Assembly (NCBI RefSeq): GCF_022554085.1
Contig: NZ_JAKFYR010000008.1
Location: 62,001 to 126,000, forward strand
Reading direction: 5' to 3'
Source of the DNA: Rhodococcus sp. CH91
GTDB taxonomy: Bacteria > Actinomycetota > Actinomycetes > Mycobacteriales > Mycobacteriaceae
DNA: 64,000 bases
Shown piece after piece: positions 51,809 through 59,642 of this stretch. Below the pieces are notes generated by a model that searched no databases, was not told the origin of the DNA, and worked only from the letters and a program-made list of their open reading frames with translations. Within the stretch, counting starts at the first letter, position 1, and every line of letters starts with the position of its first letter. Position numbers and translations under genes: made by a program.

Positions 51809-52816
51809 GTGCGTTCACGTCTGCTCCCTCTGCTCGTCGCCGTAGCCGGCCTCCTTCTCGTCGTCGCCGGTGCGGTATCCGCCTGGCTCGACAGTCCTGA
51901 GGCGACGGTCACCACCGCCTCCGGACAACCGGCTCCGACGGCCGAGGGGGTGGACGAGGCGCGGAGCAATCTGCAGCGTGCGGGATTGCCGTTGTCGGTG
52001 CTCGACGGCGGCGTCGGGCAGCTCACCGACGGCAGCGTCCAGCTCGACGACGGCGCCCACCAGCTCTCGGACGGTCTTCGACAGGCCCGCGAGGGCGGGG
52101 AGCAGCTCGCCGAGGGACTCGGCATGCTCGACGGCGGTGTGGATCTGCTCGGCGACGGTGCGCGCCAGGTCAGCGGCGGGGTCGACGAGGTCGTCGGCAG
52201 ACTCTCCGGTTTCGGTGAGATGCAGGGCGAGGTGACCGACCAGCTCTCGTCCGTCGCGGCCACTCTCGGGGCGTCGCCGGATCCGGTCTCGCAGCAGGCG
52301 GCAGGCCGGCTGCGGGAGCTCGTCGGCACCCTGAACACGCAGGGACTCGGGCCGGACACCCTCGACCAGCTCGGACAGCTGCGCGACGGAGCCCGTCAGC
52401 TCGCCTACGAACTCACCGATCCGAACGCCCAGTTCGTCGCCGGTATGGCGCAGGCCGCAGACGGCTCACGGCAGCTGCGCGACGGCCTGGTGCTTCTCGA
52501 CGACGGTGGGCGGGCCCTGACGGACGGGACGGGTCAGCTCGTCGACGGGGTCGGGCCGGTGGCCGACGTCGTGGGCGGTATCGCGGACAACGTCCGATCC
52601 GCCACCGAAGCGCTGCCGCGCAGCGCCGCGGCCGGCGCCACGGACGTTCAGGCCGATGCGGCGGTCACGACAGCCGATCGTCAGTGGTGGCCCTATGCGG
52701 TGCTCGCGCTCGGCGTGATCCTGCTCGTCGCAGCGGTCGCCCTCTCGCTCGTCCCCGGCTCGGTGTCCGCCGCTGTCTCGCAGCAGACGGTCCGGCACCG
52801 CCGTTCGGAGGACTGA
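51809..52816 (+). CDS. Stand-alone XXXLXXG heptad-repeat membrane protein
   Basis: A 335-residue protein: a transmembrane helix (about 5-25), then repeated L-x-x-G heptads (GGVGQLTDGSVQLDDGAHQL to about residue 125, and again around 205-260), then a second helix (about 293-315) and a basic tail. The same repeats occur as extracytoplasmic inserts in MmpL/YhgE-type exporters (TIGR03057). Here they stand alone between two membrane anchors, so it may be a scaffold for an exporter. It starts with GTG 51809. No exporter gene is adjacent. Confidence 0.75.
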   Translation: MRSRLLPLLVAVAGLLLVVAGAVSAWLDSPEATVTTASGQPAPTAEGVDEARSNLQRAGLPLSVLDGGVGQLTDGSVQLDDGAHQLSDGLRQAREGGEQLAEGLGMLDGGVDLLGDGARQVSGGVDEVVGRLSGFGEMQGEVTDQLSSVAATLGASPDPVSQQAAGRLRELVGTLNTQGLGPDTLDQLGQLRDGARQLAYELTDPNAQFVAGMAQAADGSRQLRDGLVLLDDGGRALTDGTGQLVDGVGPVADVVGGIADNVRSATEALPRSAAAGATDVQADAAVTTADRQWWPYAVLALGVILLVAAVALSLVPGSVSAAVSQQTVRHRRSED

Positions 52817-52828
52817 CGGCGGCGACCG

Positions 52829-53392
52829 TCAGGCAGCGGCGTCCAGATGGCTGGCGAGGCGTCGCCTCAGCCGGTCGCGGTCGGTCCGGGATTCGACGAG
52901 CCCCGTGGTGGACGGATCGTCGCAGCGCAGCAATCCGAGCAGGATGTGCTCGGTGCGGATGACGCGTTCGCGACGTGCGATCGCCTCCCTCAGCGCGAGT
53001 TCGAGGGACTTCTTCGCGGCACGCTCGAAGGGAAGGTGGCCGAAGCGCTGCGCGAGTCCCCGGCGGCCGGGGCCGTCGTCGTCGAGGACTCCTTCGCCGA
53101 AGGTGGCTTCGAGGCGTGCCCGCACCTGGTCGAGGTCGATTCCGATCGCGTCGAGCGCCTCGGCGTCCTCCGGGCCGAGCGATGCGCCGCCGGTCTGTGC
53201 AGCGCAGTCCGAACGCAGTCCGTCGACGGTGAGACCACAGTCGGCGAGCAGTATCCGCAGCGGCTCGTCCGCGGAGACGGCGGCACCGACGAGCAGATGC
53301 GACGCCCGGATGCGGGGGGCGTGGACACGCACCGCCTCCTGTTGCGCTGCGACGACGGTGGACCGGGCACCGTCTGCGAATCGTTCGAACAT
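52829..53392 (-). CDS. ClpN-domain protein without ATPase
   Basis: A 187-residue protein containing Clp amino-terminal (Clp_N) repeats: MFERFADGARSTVVAAQQEA with RIRASHLLVGAAVSADEPLR, and a second unit RRERVIRTEHILLGLLRC. No Walker motif follows, so it is not a ClpC/ClpB ATPase. Such proteins may deliver substrates or block docking to ClpC. It starts at ATG 53392, 5 bp after an HTH gene. The two form a compact module; an in-frame upstream extension is ignored. Confidence 0.82.
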   Translation of the reverse strand: MFERFADGARSTVVAAQQEAVRVHAPRIRASHLLVGAAVSADEPLRILLADCGLTVDGLRSDCAAQTGGASLGPEDAEALDAIGIDLDQVRARLEATFGEGVLDDDGPGRRGLAQRFGHLPFERAAKKSLELALREAIARRERVIRTEHILLGLLRCDDPSTTGLVESRTDRDRLRRRLASHLDAAA

Positions 53393-53397
53393 GTCGA

Positions 53398-53613
53398 TCA
53401 CCTGCGCTTCCGGTTGTATTTCTGGTGGACGGCCTGGCGGCTGACCTCGAGTTCGTCGGCGATGGCCTGCCACGACCAGCCCTGTTCGCGAGCATTCGCG
53501 ACCTGGACGGCCTCGAGCCGTTCCAGGAGACGACGCAGGGCGCGTACTGCGCGGAGACCCACCGCGGGATCGGAGGCGGCGGCAGCAGCTGCGAGGGACG
53601 TGGCTTCACTCAT
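53398..53613 (-). CDS. Small HTH protein of the ClpN module
   Basis: A 71-residue protein. After a helical segment (VRALRRLLERLEAVQVANAR) comes a helix-turn-helix, GWSWQAIADELEVSRQAVHQKYNRKRR, at the very C-terminus. It is likely the regulator of its own operon and of the ClpN-domain partner. ATG 53613 is chosen because a strong promoter ends 6 bp before it, making the mRNA leaderless; the GTG at 53634 lies inside the promoter. The HTH family is not certain; it resembles sigma-region-4/MarR-like small regulators. Confidence 0.78.
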   Translation of the reverse strand: MSEATSLAAAAAASDPAVGLRAVRALRRLLERLEAVQVANAREQGWSWQAIADELEVSRQAVHQKYNRKRR

Positions 53614-53616
53614 GGT

Positions 53617-53659
53617 GTCAATATAGGTTGACACGCGGGACGCGTCAACGAAAATTGAC
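53617..53659 (-). promoter_or_regulatory. Leaderless promoter with two identical-type operators
   Basis: Minus strand: TTGACG (53648-53643), 17 bp, TATATT (53625-53620), then 6 bp to the ATG at 53613, so the transcript should begin at or next to the start codon. Two dyads GTCAA-N6-TTGAC lie at 53617-53632 and 53644-53659, 27 bp apart, covering the -10 and the -35. This is the layout of an autorepressed promoter. Confidence 0.72.
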
Positions 53660-53686
53660 AGAGTCGCTGCGGGGCGGCGTGGTCAG

Positions 53687-53725
53687 CCCTCGGGCCCCGT
53701 CACCCCTCGGGCCCCGTCATCCCTC
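53687..53725. repeat. 17-bp tandem repeat spanning the cysteine-synthase-family stop
   Basis: CCCTCGGGCCCCGTCA recurs at 53687 and 53704, and the third, divergent copy begins inside the coding 3' end at 53721. Each unit contains TCA, the complement of the gene's TGA, so stop codons recur every 17 bp. Confidence 0.85.
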
Positions 53726-54817
53726 GATCCACTGCCCGGTGGACGCGAACTTCTCCAGAGTCGACAGGGGTGCGTCGAGATCCATACCTTCGGCGGCGAC
53801 CCACTCGTCGGAGAAATAGGTGTCGGTGTAGCGTTCGCCGCCGTCGCACAGCAGCGTGACGACACTGCCCGGACGACCGGCGGCGAGCATCTCGGCGATC
53901 AGGCCGAACGCGCCCCACAGGTTCGTGCCGGTCGAGCCCCCCACCCGACGTCCGAGCACGGCGCTCGCGTGACGCATGGCGGCGATCGAAGCCGCATCCG
54001 GCACCCGGATCATCCGGTCGACGACCTCCGGCACGAAGGACGGCTCGACGCGCGGGCGGCCGATCCCCTCGATGCGCGAGGGCATCCCGGTCGTGTAATC
54101 GGCCGAACCGGTCTCGTAGCCACCGAAGAACGCCGAGTTCTCGGGATCGACGACGGCCAGTCGCGTCCGGTGGCGGCGGTAGCGGATGTACCTGCCGAGG
54201 GTCGCGCTCGTGCCGCCGGTCCCGGCCCCCACGACGATCCACTCGGGCACGGGATGCCGCTCCAGGCGCATCTGCGAGAAGATGCTCTCGGCGATGTTGT
54301 TGTTGCCCCGCCAGTCGGTGACCCGCTCGGCATTCGTGAACTGGTCCATGAAGCAGCCGCCGAGTTCGTCCGCGAGGCGCTGCGCCTCGCTGTAGATCTC
54401 CGGCGGCCGGTCGATGTAGTGGCAGCGTCCCCCGTGCGCCTCGATGAGAGCGACCTTCGCCGGCGAGGTGCGGCGCGGCACGACGGCCACGAAGTCGAGC
54501 CCGAGCAGCCGGGCGAAATACGCCTCGCTCACCGCGGTGGACCCGGACGACGCCTCGATGATCGGGGTGCCCTCGCGGATCCAGCCGTTACACAGGGCGT
54601 ACAGGAAGAGCGAGCGCGCGAGCCTGTGCTTGAGACTGCCCGTGATGTGAGTCGACTCGTCCTTGAGGTAGAGATCGATCCGCCATTCGGCGGGCAGCGG
54701 GTAGCGCAGCAGGTGGGTGTCGGCACTGCGCTGAGCATCGGCCTCGATGAGGCGGACGGCGTTGTCGACCCAGTCCCGGGGGACGCTGCGGTCGACGACA
54801 GCACCGGCTCCGGTCAC
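53717..54817 (-). CDS. PLP-dependent cysteine synthase family enzyme (Cds1-like)
   Basis: A 366-residue fold type II PLP enzyme. The PLP lysine is Lys63 in [31 protein letters not shown] binds the cofactor phosphate or substrate, [20 protein letters not shown] is the glycine-rich loop, and [10 protein letters not shown] lies near the end. It resembles mycobacterial Rv3684/Cds1, reported as a cysteine desulfhydrase that makes H2S, and is related to CysK. It overlaps the upstream DUF4229 gene by 4 bp. Whether it degrades or makes cysteine is not visible. Confidence 0.85.
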   Translation of the reverse strand: MTGAGAVVDRSVPRDWVDNAVRLIEADAQRSADTHLLRYPLPAEWRIDLYLKDESTHITGSLKHRLARSLFLYALCNGWIREGTPIIEASSGSTAVSEAYFARLLGLDFVAVVPRRTSPAKVALIEAHGGRCHYIDRPPEIYSEAQRLADELGGCFMDQFTNAERVTDWRGNNNIAESIFSQMRLERHPVPEWIVVGAGTGGTSATLGRYIRYRRHRTRLAVVDPENSAFFGGYETGSADYTTGMPSRIEGIGRPRVEPSFVPEVVDRMIRVPDAASIAAMRHASAVLGRRVGGSTGTNLWGAFGLIAEMLAAGRPGSVVTLLCDGGERYTDTYFSDEWVAAEGMDLDAPLSTLEKFASTGQWIEG

Positions 54818-55194
54818 CGACCGTCCTCGCCGCGGAGGCGGTTCTCGAGGTCGGCGCGCTCGGAGCGGCGACGTTCGTCGACCGCGGCGATGCCCTCGTT
54901 GACGCGCCGCCGCAGCGACGAGAACAACACGAGCGAGACGGGCAGAGCGATGAGGACCGCGAAGAGGGCGGCGACGAGAAGTGGGATTTCCACTCCGAAG
55001 ATGCGCGGAAGATAGAGAATGAGCAGTGTGAGCGCGACGACGAGGGCGAGCCGGGCCACCGAGTACAGCGCGACATCCCGGATCAACGAGCCCGTCCCCG
55101 TCGGACGACCGGCTGCGGTCGCACCGTCGGTGCGGGGGTGTGGAGTGCGCTGAGAAGGGGTATCCGAGGAATCGTTCCGGCGTTCGTCGTTCAC
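54814..55194 (-). CDS. DUF4229 membrane protein
   Basis: A 126-residue protein with a disordered polar N-terminus of about 40 residues, two hydrophobic helices (about 46-65 and 70-95) and a basic/acidic C-terminal tail ([20 protein letters not shown]). It fits the small actinobacterial DUF4229 family, often next to menaquinone or redox genes. It starts with GTG 55194 and overlaps the cysteine-synthase-family gene by 4 bp. Function is unknown. Confidence 0.78.
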   Translation of the reverse strand: MNDERRNDSSDTPSQRTPHPRTDGATAAGRPTGTGSLIRDVALYSVARLALVVALTLLILYLPRIFGVEIPLLVAALFAVLIALPVSLVLFSSLRRRVNEGIAAVDERRRSERADLENRLRGEDGR

Positions 55195-55350
55195 ACGTCC
55201 AGGGTAACCGGCGCCGCAGAAGACGCGTTCCGGCCCGATTTTCCCTTTTGCCGATGGTCCGTCCGTTTTGTCTATTACTTCCGCTTTACCAACCGTAGAC
55301 CGTTCGAGCAACCAGGGGTTCCGGTGCCACCATGTGCTTGGACATCCCGA

Positions 55351-55386
55351 TCGAACAACTCGATCACGTCGAACAACTCGATCACG
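55351..55386. repeat. Perfect 18-bp direct repeat in the bldC leader
   Basis: TCGAACAACTCGATCACG occurs twice in tandem, 22 bp upstream of the bldC start and just before its GGGAGG ribosome site. It may be transcribed leader or regulatory DNA. BldC itself binds direct repeats, so autoregulation is possible. Confidence 0.7.
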
Positions 55387-55407
55387 ACAACCGGGAGGAC
55401 ATTCGCA

Positions 55408-55617
55408 ATGAGCGCACCCACTTTCAACGGCGCGAAGGAATCCCTGCTGACCCCGGGACAGGTGGCGGCACTGTTCCATGTGGATCCCAAGACCGTCACA
55501 CGGTGGGCCCACGCCGGACGGTTGGGTTCACTGCGGACCCCTGGTGGGCACCGCCGTTTCCGTGAGTCCGAGGTTCTCGCCCTCCTGCGTTCGCTGACGA
55601 CCGAAGCGACACGCTGA
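55408..55617 (+). CDS. bldC: BldC-family MerR-like DNA-binding protein
   Basis: A 69-residue single-domain regulator: SLLTPGQVAALFHVDPKTVT and RWAHAGRLGSLRTPGGHRRF form the MerR-type winged HTH with no effector domain, the hallmark of BldC. In Streptomyces BldC delays development by binding DNA as head-to-tail oligomers; here its role is unknown. It starts at ATG 55408 with GGGAGG 9 nt upstream. A duplicated 18-bp element lies in the leader. Confidence 0.93.
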   Translation: MSAPTFNGAKESLLTPGQVAALFHVDPKTVTRWAHAGRLGSLRTPGGHRRFRESEVLALLRSLTTEATR

Positions 55618-55776
55618 GTCGGGCCGTCGGCACCTCCACCCGTTCCACCAGCCCACCTGCCGGACGTCTTTCCGGACACATAGAATGTGGACAAACCGGT
55701 CTGCGCTCGGCGCATGGGCCGGGGTGCACGGCGAGGAACATCCCCGTCCGGCACCACCACGGTCAGGAGGTGCAAC

Positions 55777-55980
55777 GTGCTCTATCTGTTGGCACTCGTC
55801 GGTGCTGTGACACTCGCGGTCCTGCTGTGGAAGACGTACGGTCCCGCCTCTCGTCCTCCGACACGGGTGGTGGGACCGGACGACGATCCGGATTTCCTCT
55901 GGAAGGTCGATCGCGAGGTGAATCGCCGGCGCGGTGGCAGCGAAGGCACGCCCGACTCCGATCAGGAACGCGGCGACTGA
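55777..55980 (+). CDS. Small single-span membrane protein (Rv0530A-like)
   Basis: A 67-residue protein with one transmembrane helix at the N-terminus (MLYLLALVGAVTLAVLLWKTY) and a polar tail with DDDPDFLWKVDREVNRRRGG. It starts with GTG 55777, with AGGAGG 6 nt upstream. It sits next to the ParA-like gene and overlaps its 3' end by 19 bp, convergently. In mycobacteria a short protein occupies the same place. Function is unknown. Confidence 0.75.
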   Translation: MLYLLALVGAVTLAVLLWKTYGPASRPPTRVVGPDDDPDFLWKVDREVNRRRGGSEGTPDSDQERGD

Positions 55981-56942
55981 CGGCCGGTACGGGGCCGGTG
56001 CCCCGGGAAGTCGTCGGCGATCTCGGCGGCCAGGTTCAGCAGTGCACGTCGTGTGCCCGACTGCAGACGTTCCAGTTCGATCTCCGCTCCTTCTTCGAGG
56101 TGCGGGTCGAAGGGTAGGACGTGGACGGCTCGACAGCGCTGTTCGAAATGACGGACGACGAGATCGAGGTCGACCTTGCCCGATCTCGGACGCACCGCGT
56201 TCACCACGGCCACCGACCGCTCGACGAGCTCGCGGTAACCGTGGGCGTCGAGCCAATCCAGGGTGGCCGAGGCGCTCCTCGCTCCGTCCACCGAACCGGA
56301 GCTGACCACGACGAGGCTGTCGGCGTTCTGCAGAACGGCGCTCATCGCCGAATGCAGGAGTCCGGTTCCGCAGTCCGTGAGAACGATGCTGTAGAACCGT
56401 TCGAGCAGCGCCAGGGTGCGCTCGTAGTCGTCGGCGCTGAAGGCTTCCGAGACCGCGGGATCGGTGTCCGACGCGAGCACCTCGAGACGGTGCGTGTTCT
56501 GCGAGGTGTAGGCCCGGACGTTCGCGTAGGTCTCCAGCAGATGCTCGTCCCGCAACAGCGTGCGCACGGTGGCCGGGGTCTCCGCGGCGACCTTCTGGCT
56601 CAGTGTGCCGCGATCCGGATTCGCGTCGACCGCGATGATCCGGTCACCGCGCAGATGCGCGAAGGTCGAGCCCAGGGTAACCGTGGTGGTCGTCTTCCCC
56701 ACTCCGCCCTTGAGACTCAGCAGTGCGATCCGGTAGCAGCCGTGCAACGGAGCCCTCACCCGGTCGGCCAGTTCTTCCCTGCGCTGCTCCCTACCGCTCT
56801 CCCCTACGTGCAGACGACCACCGGTCGCGCGGTAGACGGCGCGGCGCCAGCCCGCGCGGGGCGGCGCCGCAACGCGACGTACCAGCAGTGACGAATCGAG
56901 CGCCGTCGAATCCGGAGCCTTCGTGTCCGGCGACGAATCCAT
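55962..56942 (-). CDS. ParA/MinD-like ATPase
   Basis: A 326-residue protein with a disordered, basic N-terminus of about 65 residues and a MinD-type ATPase domain. It has the deviant Walker A KGGVGKTTTT (78-87, Lys83 in the P-loop), IIAVDANPDRG and YSIVLTDCGTGLLHS as Walker A'/B regions. The related mycobacterial Rv0530 occupies the same locus upstream of the ccs genes. MinD-like proteins of ESX regions look similar, so a membrane or polar organiser role is possible. It lies 52 bp upstream of ccsB on the same strand. Confidence 0.85.
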   Translation of the reverse strand: MDSSPDTKAPDSTALDSSLLVRRVAAPPRAGWRRAVYRATGGRLHVGESGREQRREELADRVRAPLHGCYRIALLSLKGGVGKTTTTVTLGSTFAHLRGDRIIAVDANPDRGTLSQKVAAETPATVRTLLRDEHLLETYANVRAYTSQNTHRLEVLASDTDPAVSEAFSADDYERTLALLERFYSIVLTDCGTGLLHSAMSAVLQNADSLVVVSSGSVDGARSASATLDWLDAHGYRELVERSVAVVNAVRPRSGKVDLDLVVRHFEQRCRAVHVLPFDPHLEEGAEIELERLQSGTRRALLNLAAEIADDFPGHRPRTGRQSPRS

Positions 56943-56994
56943 CGCGTTCTCCCCCCCGTCGACCGAGATGACGACGGGCAGGACGATAGCAGCC

Positions 56995-57975
56995 TCAGTT
57001 GAGGCCGGCGTACGAGTGCAGACCCGAGACGACCATGTTGATGATGAACAGGTTGAACAGCACCGTGACGAAGCCGACGACGTTGATCCAGGCTGCGCGG
57101 GTGTTGCGCCAGCCGGAGGTCGCGCGGGCGTGCAGATAGGCGGCGTAGATCACCCAGGAGATGAACGAGACCGTCTCCTTCGGATCCCAGCCCCAGAAGC
57201 GTCCCCATGCCGCCTCGGCCCAGATCGCGCCGAGGATGATGCCTGCGCCGAAGAGCGGGAAGCCGATGATCGTGGTCCGGTAGGCGAGCCGATCGAGGCT
57301 CTGGGCGTCGGGCAGACGCTCCGCGATCGTCGCGAGCACGCCCGTGCGGTGCTCACCCTTGGGGTAGCGGATGCGCAGAAGGAACAGCAGGCTCGCGACA
57401 CCCGAGACGAGGAAGATGCCGCTGCCGACGCTGATGATCGTCACGTGGATCGGCAGCCAGAACGAGCGGAGGGCGGGAACCACCGGAGCGGCGTCGGCAT
57501 ACAGCACCGTCGCCGCGAGGAACATCAGGATCAGGACGGGTACCAGCAGGTAGACCCACAGGGTGCGGTAGGCCGGCTTGCGCAGGAGGACCAACCCGGC
57601 GACGACGGCAGCGGTGCAGGCCATCGAGACGAACTCGTACATGTTGCCGAGCGGGAACCGTTCGGTGGCCAGACCGCGCAGCACGATCGATGCGATCTGC
57701 AGACCGGCGACCACGACGACCAGCGCGCGTCCCATGTTGCCGAGACGCAGGGACAGGGGGCGCTTGGGCGTCTCGTCGACCCGTCCCGGTCCCGCCGGCC
57801 GTTCGGTGGCGGACCCCTGGCCGGCGGCGACGAGTTCGCGCTCCCGCTGCGCTACGACGTCGGCCCGGTGGGTCGCGTACTCGGCGATCAGCAACACCAG
57901 AGCCAGCACGAGCACCGCGAAGGCCGATTCGAAAGCCCAGTCGCTGTACCGCGCGAGGGTGTCGTTCTGTGTCAT
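56995..57975 (-). CDS. ccsB: Cytochrome c biogenesis protein CcsB/CcsA (haem handling)
   Basis: A 326-residue polytopic protein of the CcsA/ResC family. It has the haem-handling WWD motif WGRFWGWDPKETVSFISW near residues 255-272, and histidines in flanking membrane helices. With ResB it exports haem and attaches it to apocytochrome c in system II. It starts at ATG 57975, sharing one base with the ResB stop (TGATG). It is the last gene of the cytochrome c operon. Confidence 0.95.
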   Translation of the reverse strand: MTQNDTLARYSDWAFESAFAVLVLALVLLIAEYATHRADVVAQRERELVAAGQGSATERPAGPGRVDETPKRPLSLRLGNMGRALVVVVAGLQIASIVLRGLATERFPLGNMYEFVSMACTAAVVAGLVLLRKPAYRTLWVYLLVPVLILMFLAATVLYADAAPVVPALRSFWLPIHVTIISVGSGIFLVSGVASLLFLLRIRYPKGEHRTGVLATIAERLPDAQSLDRLAYRTTIIGFPLFGAGIILGAIWAEAAWGRFWGWDPKETVSFISWVIYAAYLHARATSGWRNTRAAWINVVGFVTVLFNLFIINMVVSGLHSYAGLN

Positions 57976-59642
57976 CAGTTCTTCTTCTCCTGTGCCGCCG
58001 GGGAGGAGGGAGCATCGTCACCGAGGAGTCGCTCGACCAGACGGTCGAACTCGTCTCCCCATCCGGCCTGGTCGGTTCGTGCGAGACCACCGAGTTCTAC
58101 TACGGTTCGTCGTTCACCGTCGTTCACTGTACCGCCCGGATATGCCCGCGCCCATACTCTGCGACGTTTGACCAGCAGCGACACGAGCAGTCCGCCCATC
58201 ATGAAGATCGCCGCGACGAGCACCCATTGCTGCGCGGGGTCGTGCGAGACCTGCAGGTTGACGAAATCCGTGGCGCTGTCGAAGCGGACCTGCGTCCCGT
58301 CGGGAAGCGTGACGCTCTCCCCCGGGCGGAGATTGACGCGGTCCTGCTTGACGAGGCGCCCCTGATTGATCAGTTCCTTGTTGAGCGAGAACAGCGACTG
58401 CGGGTTTCCGGTGTCGAGACCCGAGTCCCCCTTGTAGACGTCGATCGCGACGGCCGGGTCGAGCATGGCCGGGAAGGTCGACGTCAGCAGCGTGCCGTGG
58501 AAGGACGCCGTCGGGGCGAACAGTCCCTCGATCGCGATCTGGTTCTTCCGGCGCTCGTCGGCGTCGGGGAACATGCCTCCCGGCGGATCGAAACGCATCG
58601 CACCGCTGCTGAGGAAGGTCGTCGCATCCTCGGGCGCCCACTGCAGCCTCTCGGTGCGGGTCTCGCCGTTCGGCCAGGTGACGGTGAAGGTCGGGGCGTA
58701 GCCGTGGCCCTGCAGGTAGACGCGATCGCTGCCGACGCGGAGCGGATGATTGACCTTCAGCTGCGCGTCGCGCCAGGTGTTCGTGACGAGGTCCTCGCCG
58801 TACTGGTACTCGATGTCGGAGGTGAACATCTCCGCCTGCCCGTTGTCGAGATAGTCGGCGGCGAAGGTGTGCACGCGCACGCACAACGGGTTCAGGCCGG
58901 TTCCGTCGATCGTGGTGCCGGCGATGAACGAATCGAAGGACGCCGGCGAGGTCGTGCAGAACTCCTCGCCGTCGGCGACCAGGATGCGCTGGCCCTCGTA
59001 GCCGAGGAGCTTGCCGGCGGCGACGGCGACGAGCAGCCCGACGAGGGAGATGTGGAAGACCAGGTTGCCCGCCTCCCGCAGATAGCCCTTCTCCGCCGAC
59101 AGGGTCACCTCGCCGTCACGCCCCCGGGCGCCGCCTTCGCGCCGTACGACCTTCCATCCGCGCAGCTGCGCCTGGATGCGGTCGAGCACCGCCTCGGGGG
59201 TCTCGTCCACGGTGGTCTCCGCATGGTGCGGAAGACGCTTCAGGTTGCGGGGCGCGGCGACCGGCGGTGTCCGCAGGGCGCGCAGATGCTCGCCGCAGCG
59301 CGGCAGGATGCAGCCGACCAGGGACACGAACAGCAGGACGTAGATCGCGGTGAACCAGAAACTGCCGAAGACGTCGAACAGTTCGAGCCGATCCATGATC
59401 GGCCCGAGGGTCGGACGCGCCGCGATGTACTCGTCGACCTTCTGGGTGTTGAGGTTGCGCTGCGGCAGCAGCGCGCCCGGGATCGCGGCGAGCGCGAGCA
59501 GGAACAGCAGCACCAGGGCGGTACGCATCGACGTCAGACCACGCCAGGTGTTGCGCACGAGGGCCGCCGCACGTCCGAGGGCGCTCTGTCGCGGCGGAGG
59601 CGACGGCTGCGATGCGGGGGTGGGGGTGTCTGTCGCGGTCAT
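57975..59642 (-). CDS. resB: Cytochrome c biogenesis protein ResB
   Basis: A 555-residue ResB protein: three N-terminal membrane helices (LVLLFLLALAAIPGALLPQR at about 40-60 is the second region's family motif), a large extracytoplasmic domain with CVRVHTF and the DNGQAEMFTSDIEYQY stretch, and a C-terminal membrane helix followed by a cytoplasmic tail. Together with CcsB it forms the haem-attachment synthetase. It starts at ATG 59642 in an ATGA overlap with ccdA; the longer frame is spurious. Confidence 0.95.
   Translation of the reverse strand: MTATDTPTPASQPSPPPRQSALGRAAALVRNTWRGLTSMRTALVLLFLLALAAIPGALLPQRNLNTQKVDEYIAARPTLGPIMDRLELFDVFGSFWFTAIYVLLFVSLVGCILPRCGEHLRALRTPPVAAPRNLKRLPHHAETTVDETPEAVLDRIQAQLRGWKVVRREGGARGRDGEVTLSAEKGYLREAGNLVFHISLVGLLVAVAAGKLLGYEGQRILVADGEEFCTTSPASFDSFIAGTTIDGTGLNPLCVRVHTFAADYLDNGQAEMFTSDIEYQYGEDLVTNTWRDAQLKVNHPLRVGSDRVYLQGHGYAPTFTVTWPNGETRTERLQWAPEDATTFLSSGAMRFDPPGGMFPDADERRKNQIAIEGLFAPTASFHGTLLTSTFPAMLDPAVAIDVYKGDSGLDTGNPQSLFSLNKELINQGRLVKQDRVNLRPGESVTLPDGTQVRFDSATDFVNLQVSHDPAQQWVLVAAIFMMGGLLVSLLVKRRRVWARAYPGGTVNDGERRTVVELGGLARTDQAGWGDEFDRLVERLLGDDAPSSPAAQEKKN

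Noticed and set aside
53617-53659. HspR-type HAIR operator at the ClpN module
   Set aside because: HAIR is CTTGAGT-N7-ACTCAAG; the dyads here are GTCAA-N6-TTGAC and do not match.
55332-55407. Possible upstream open frame before bldC starting at ATG 55332
   Set aside because: It reads the duplicated 18-bp element as a repeated peptide, runs past the bldC start in another frame and has no ribosome site; probably chance.
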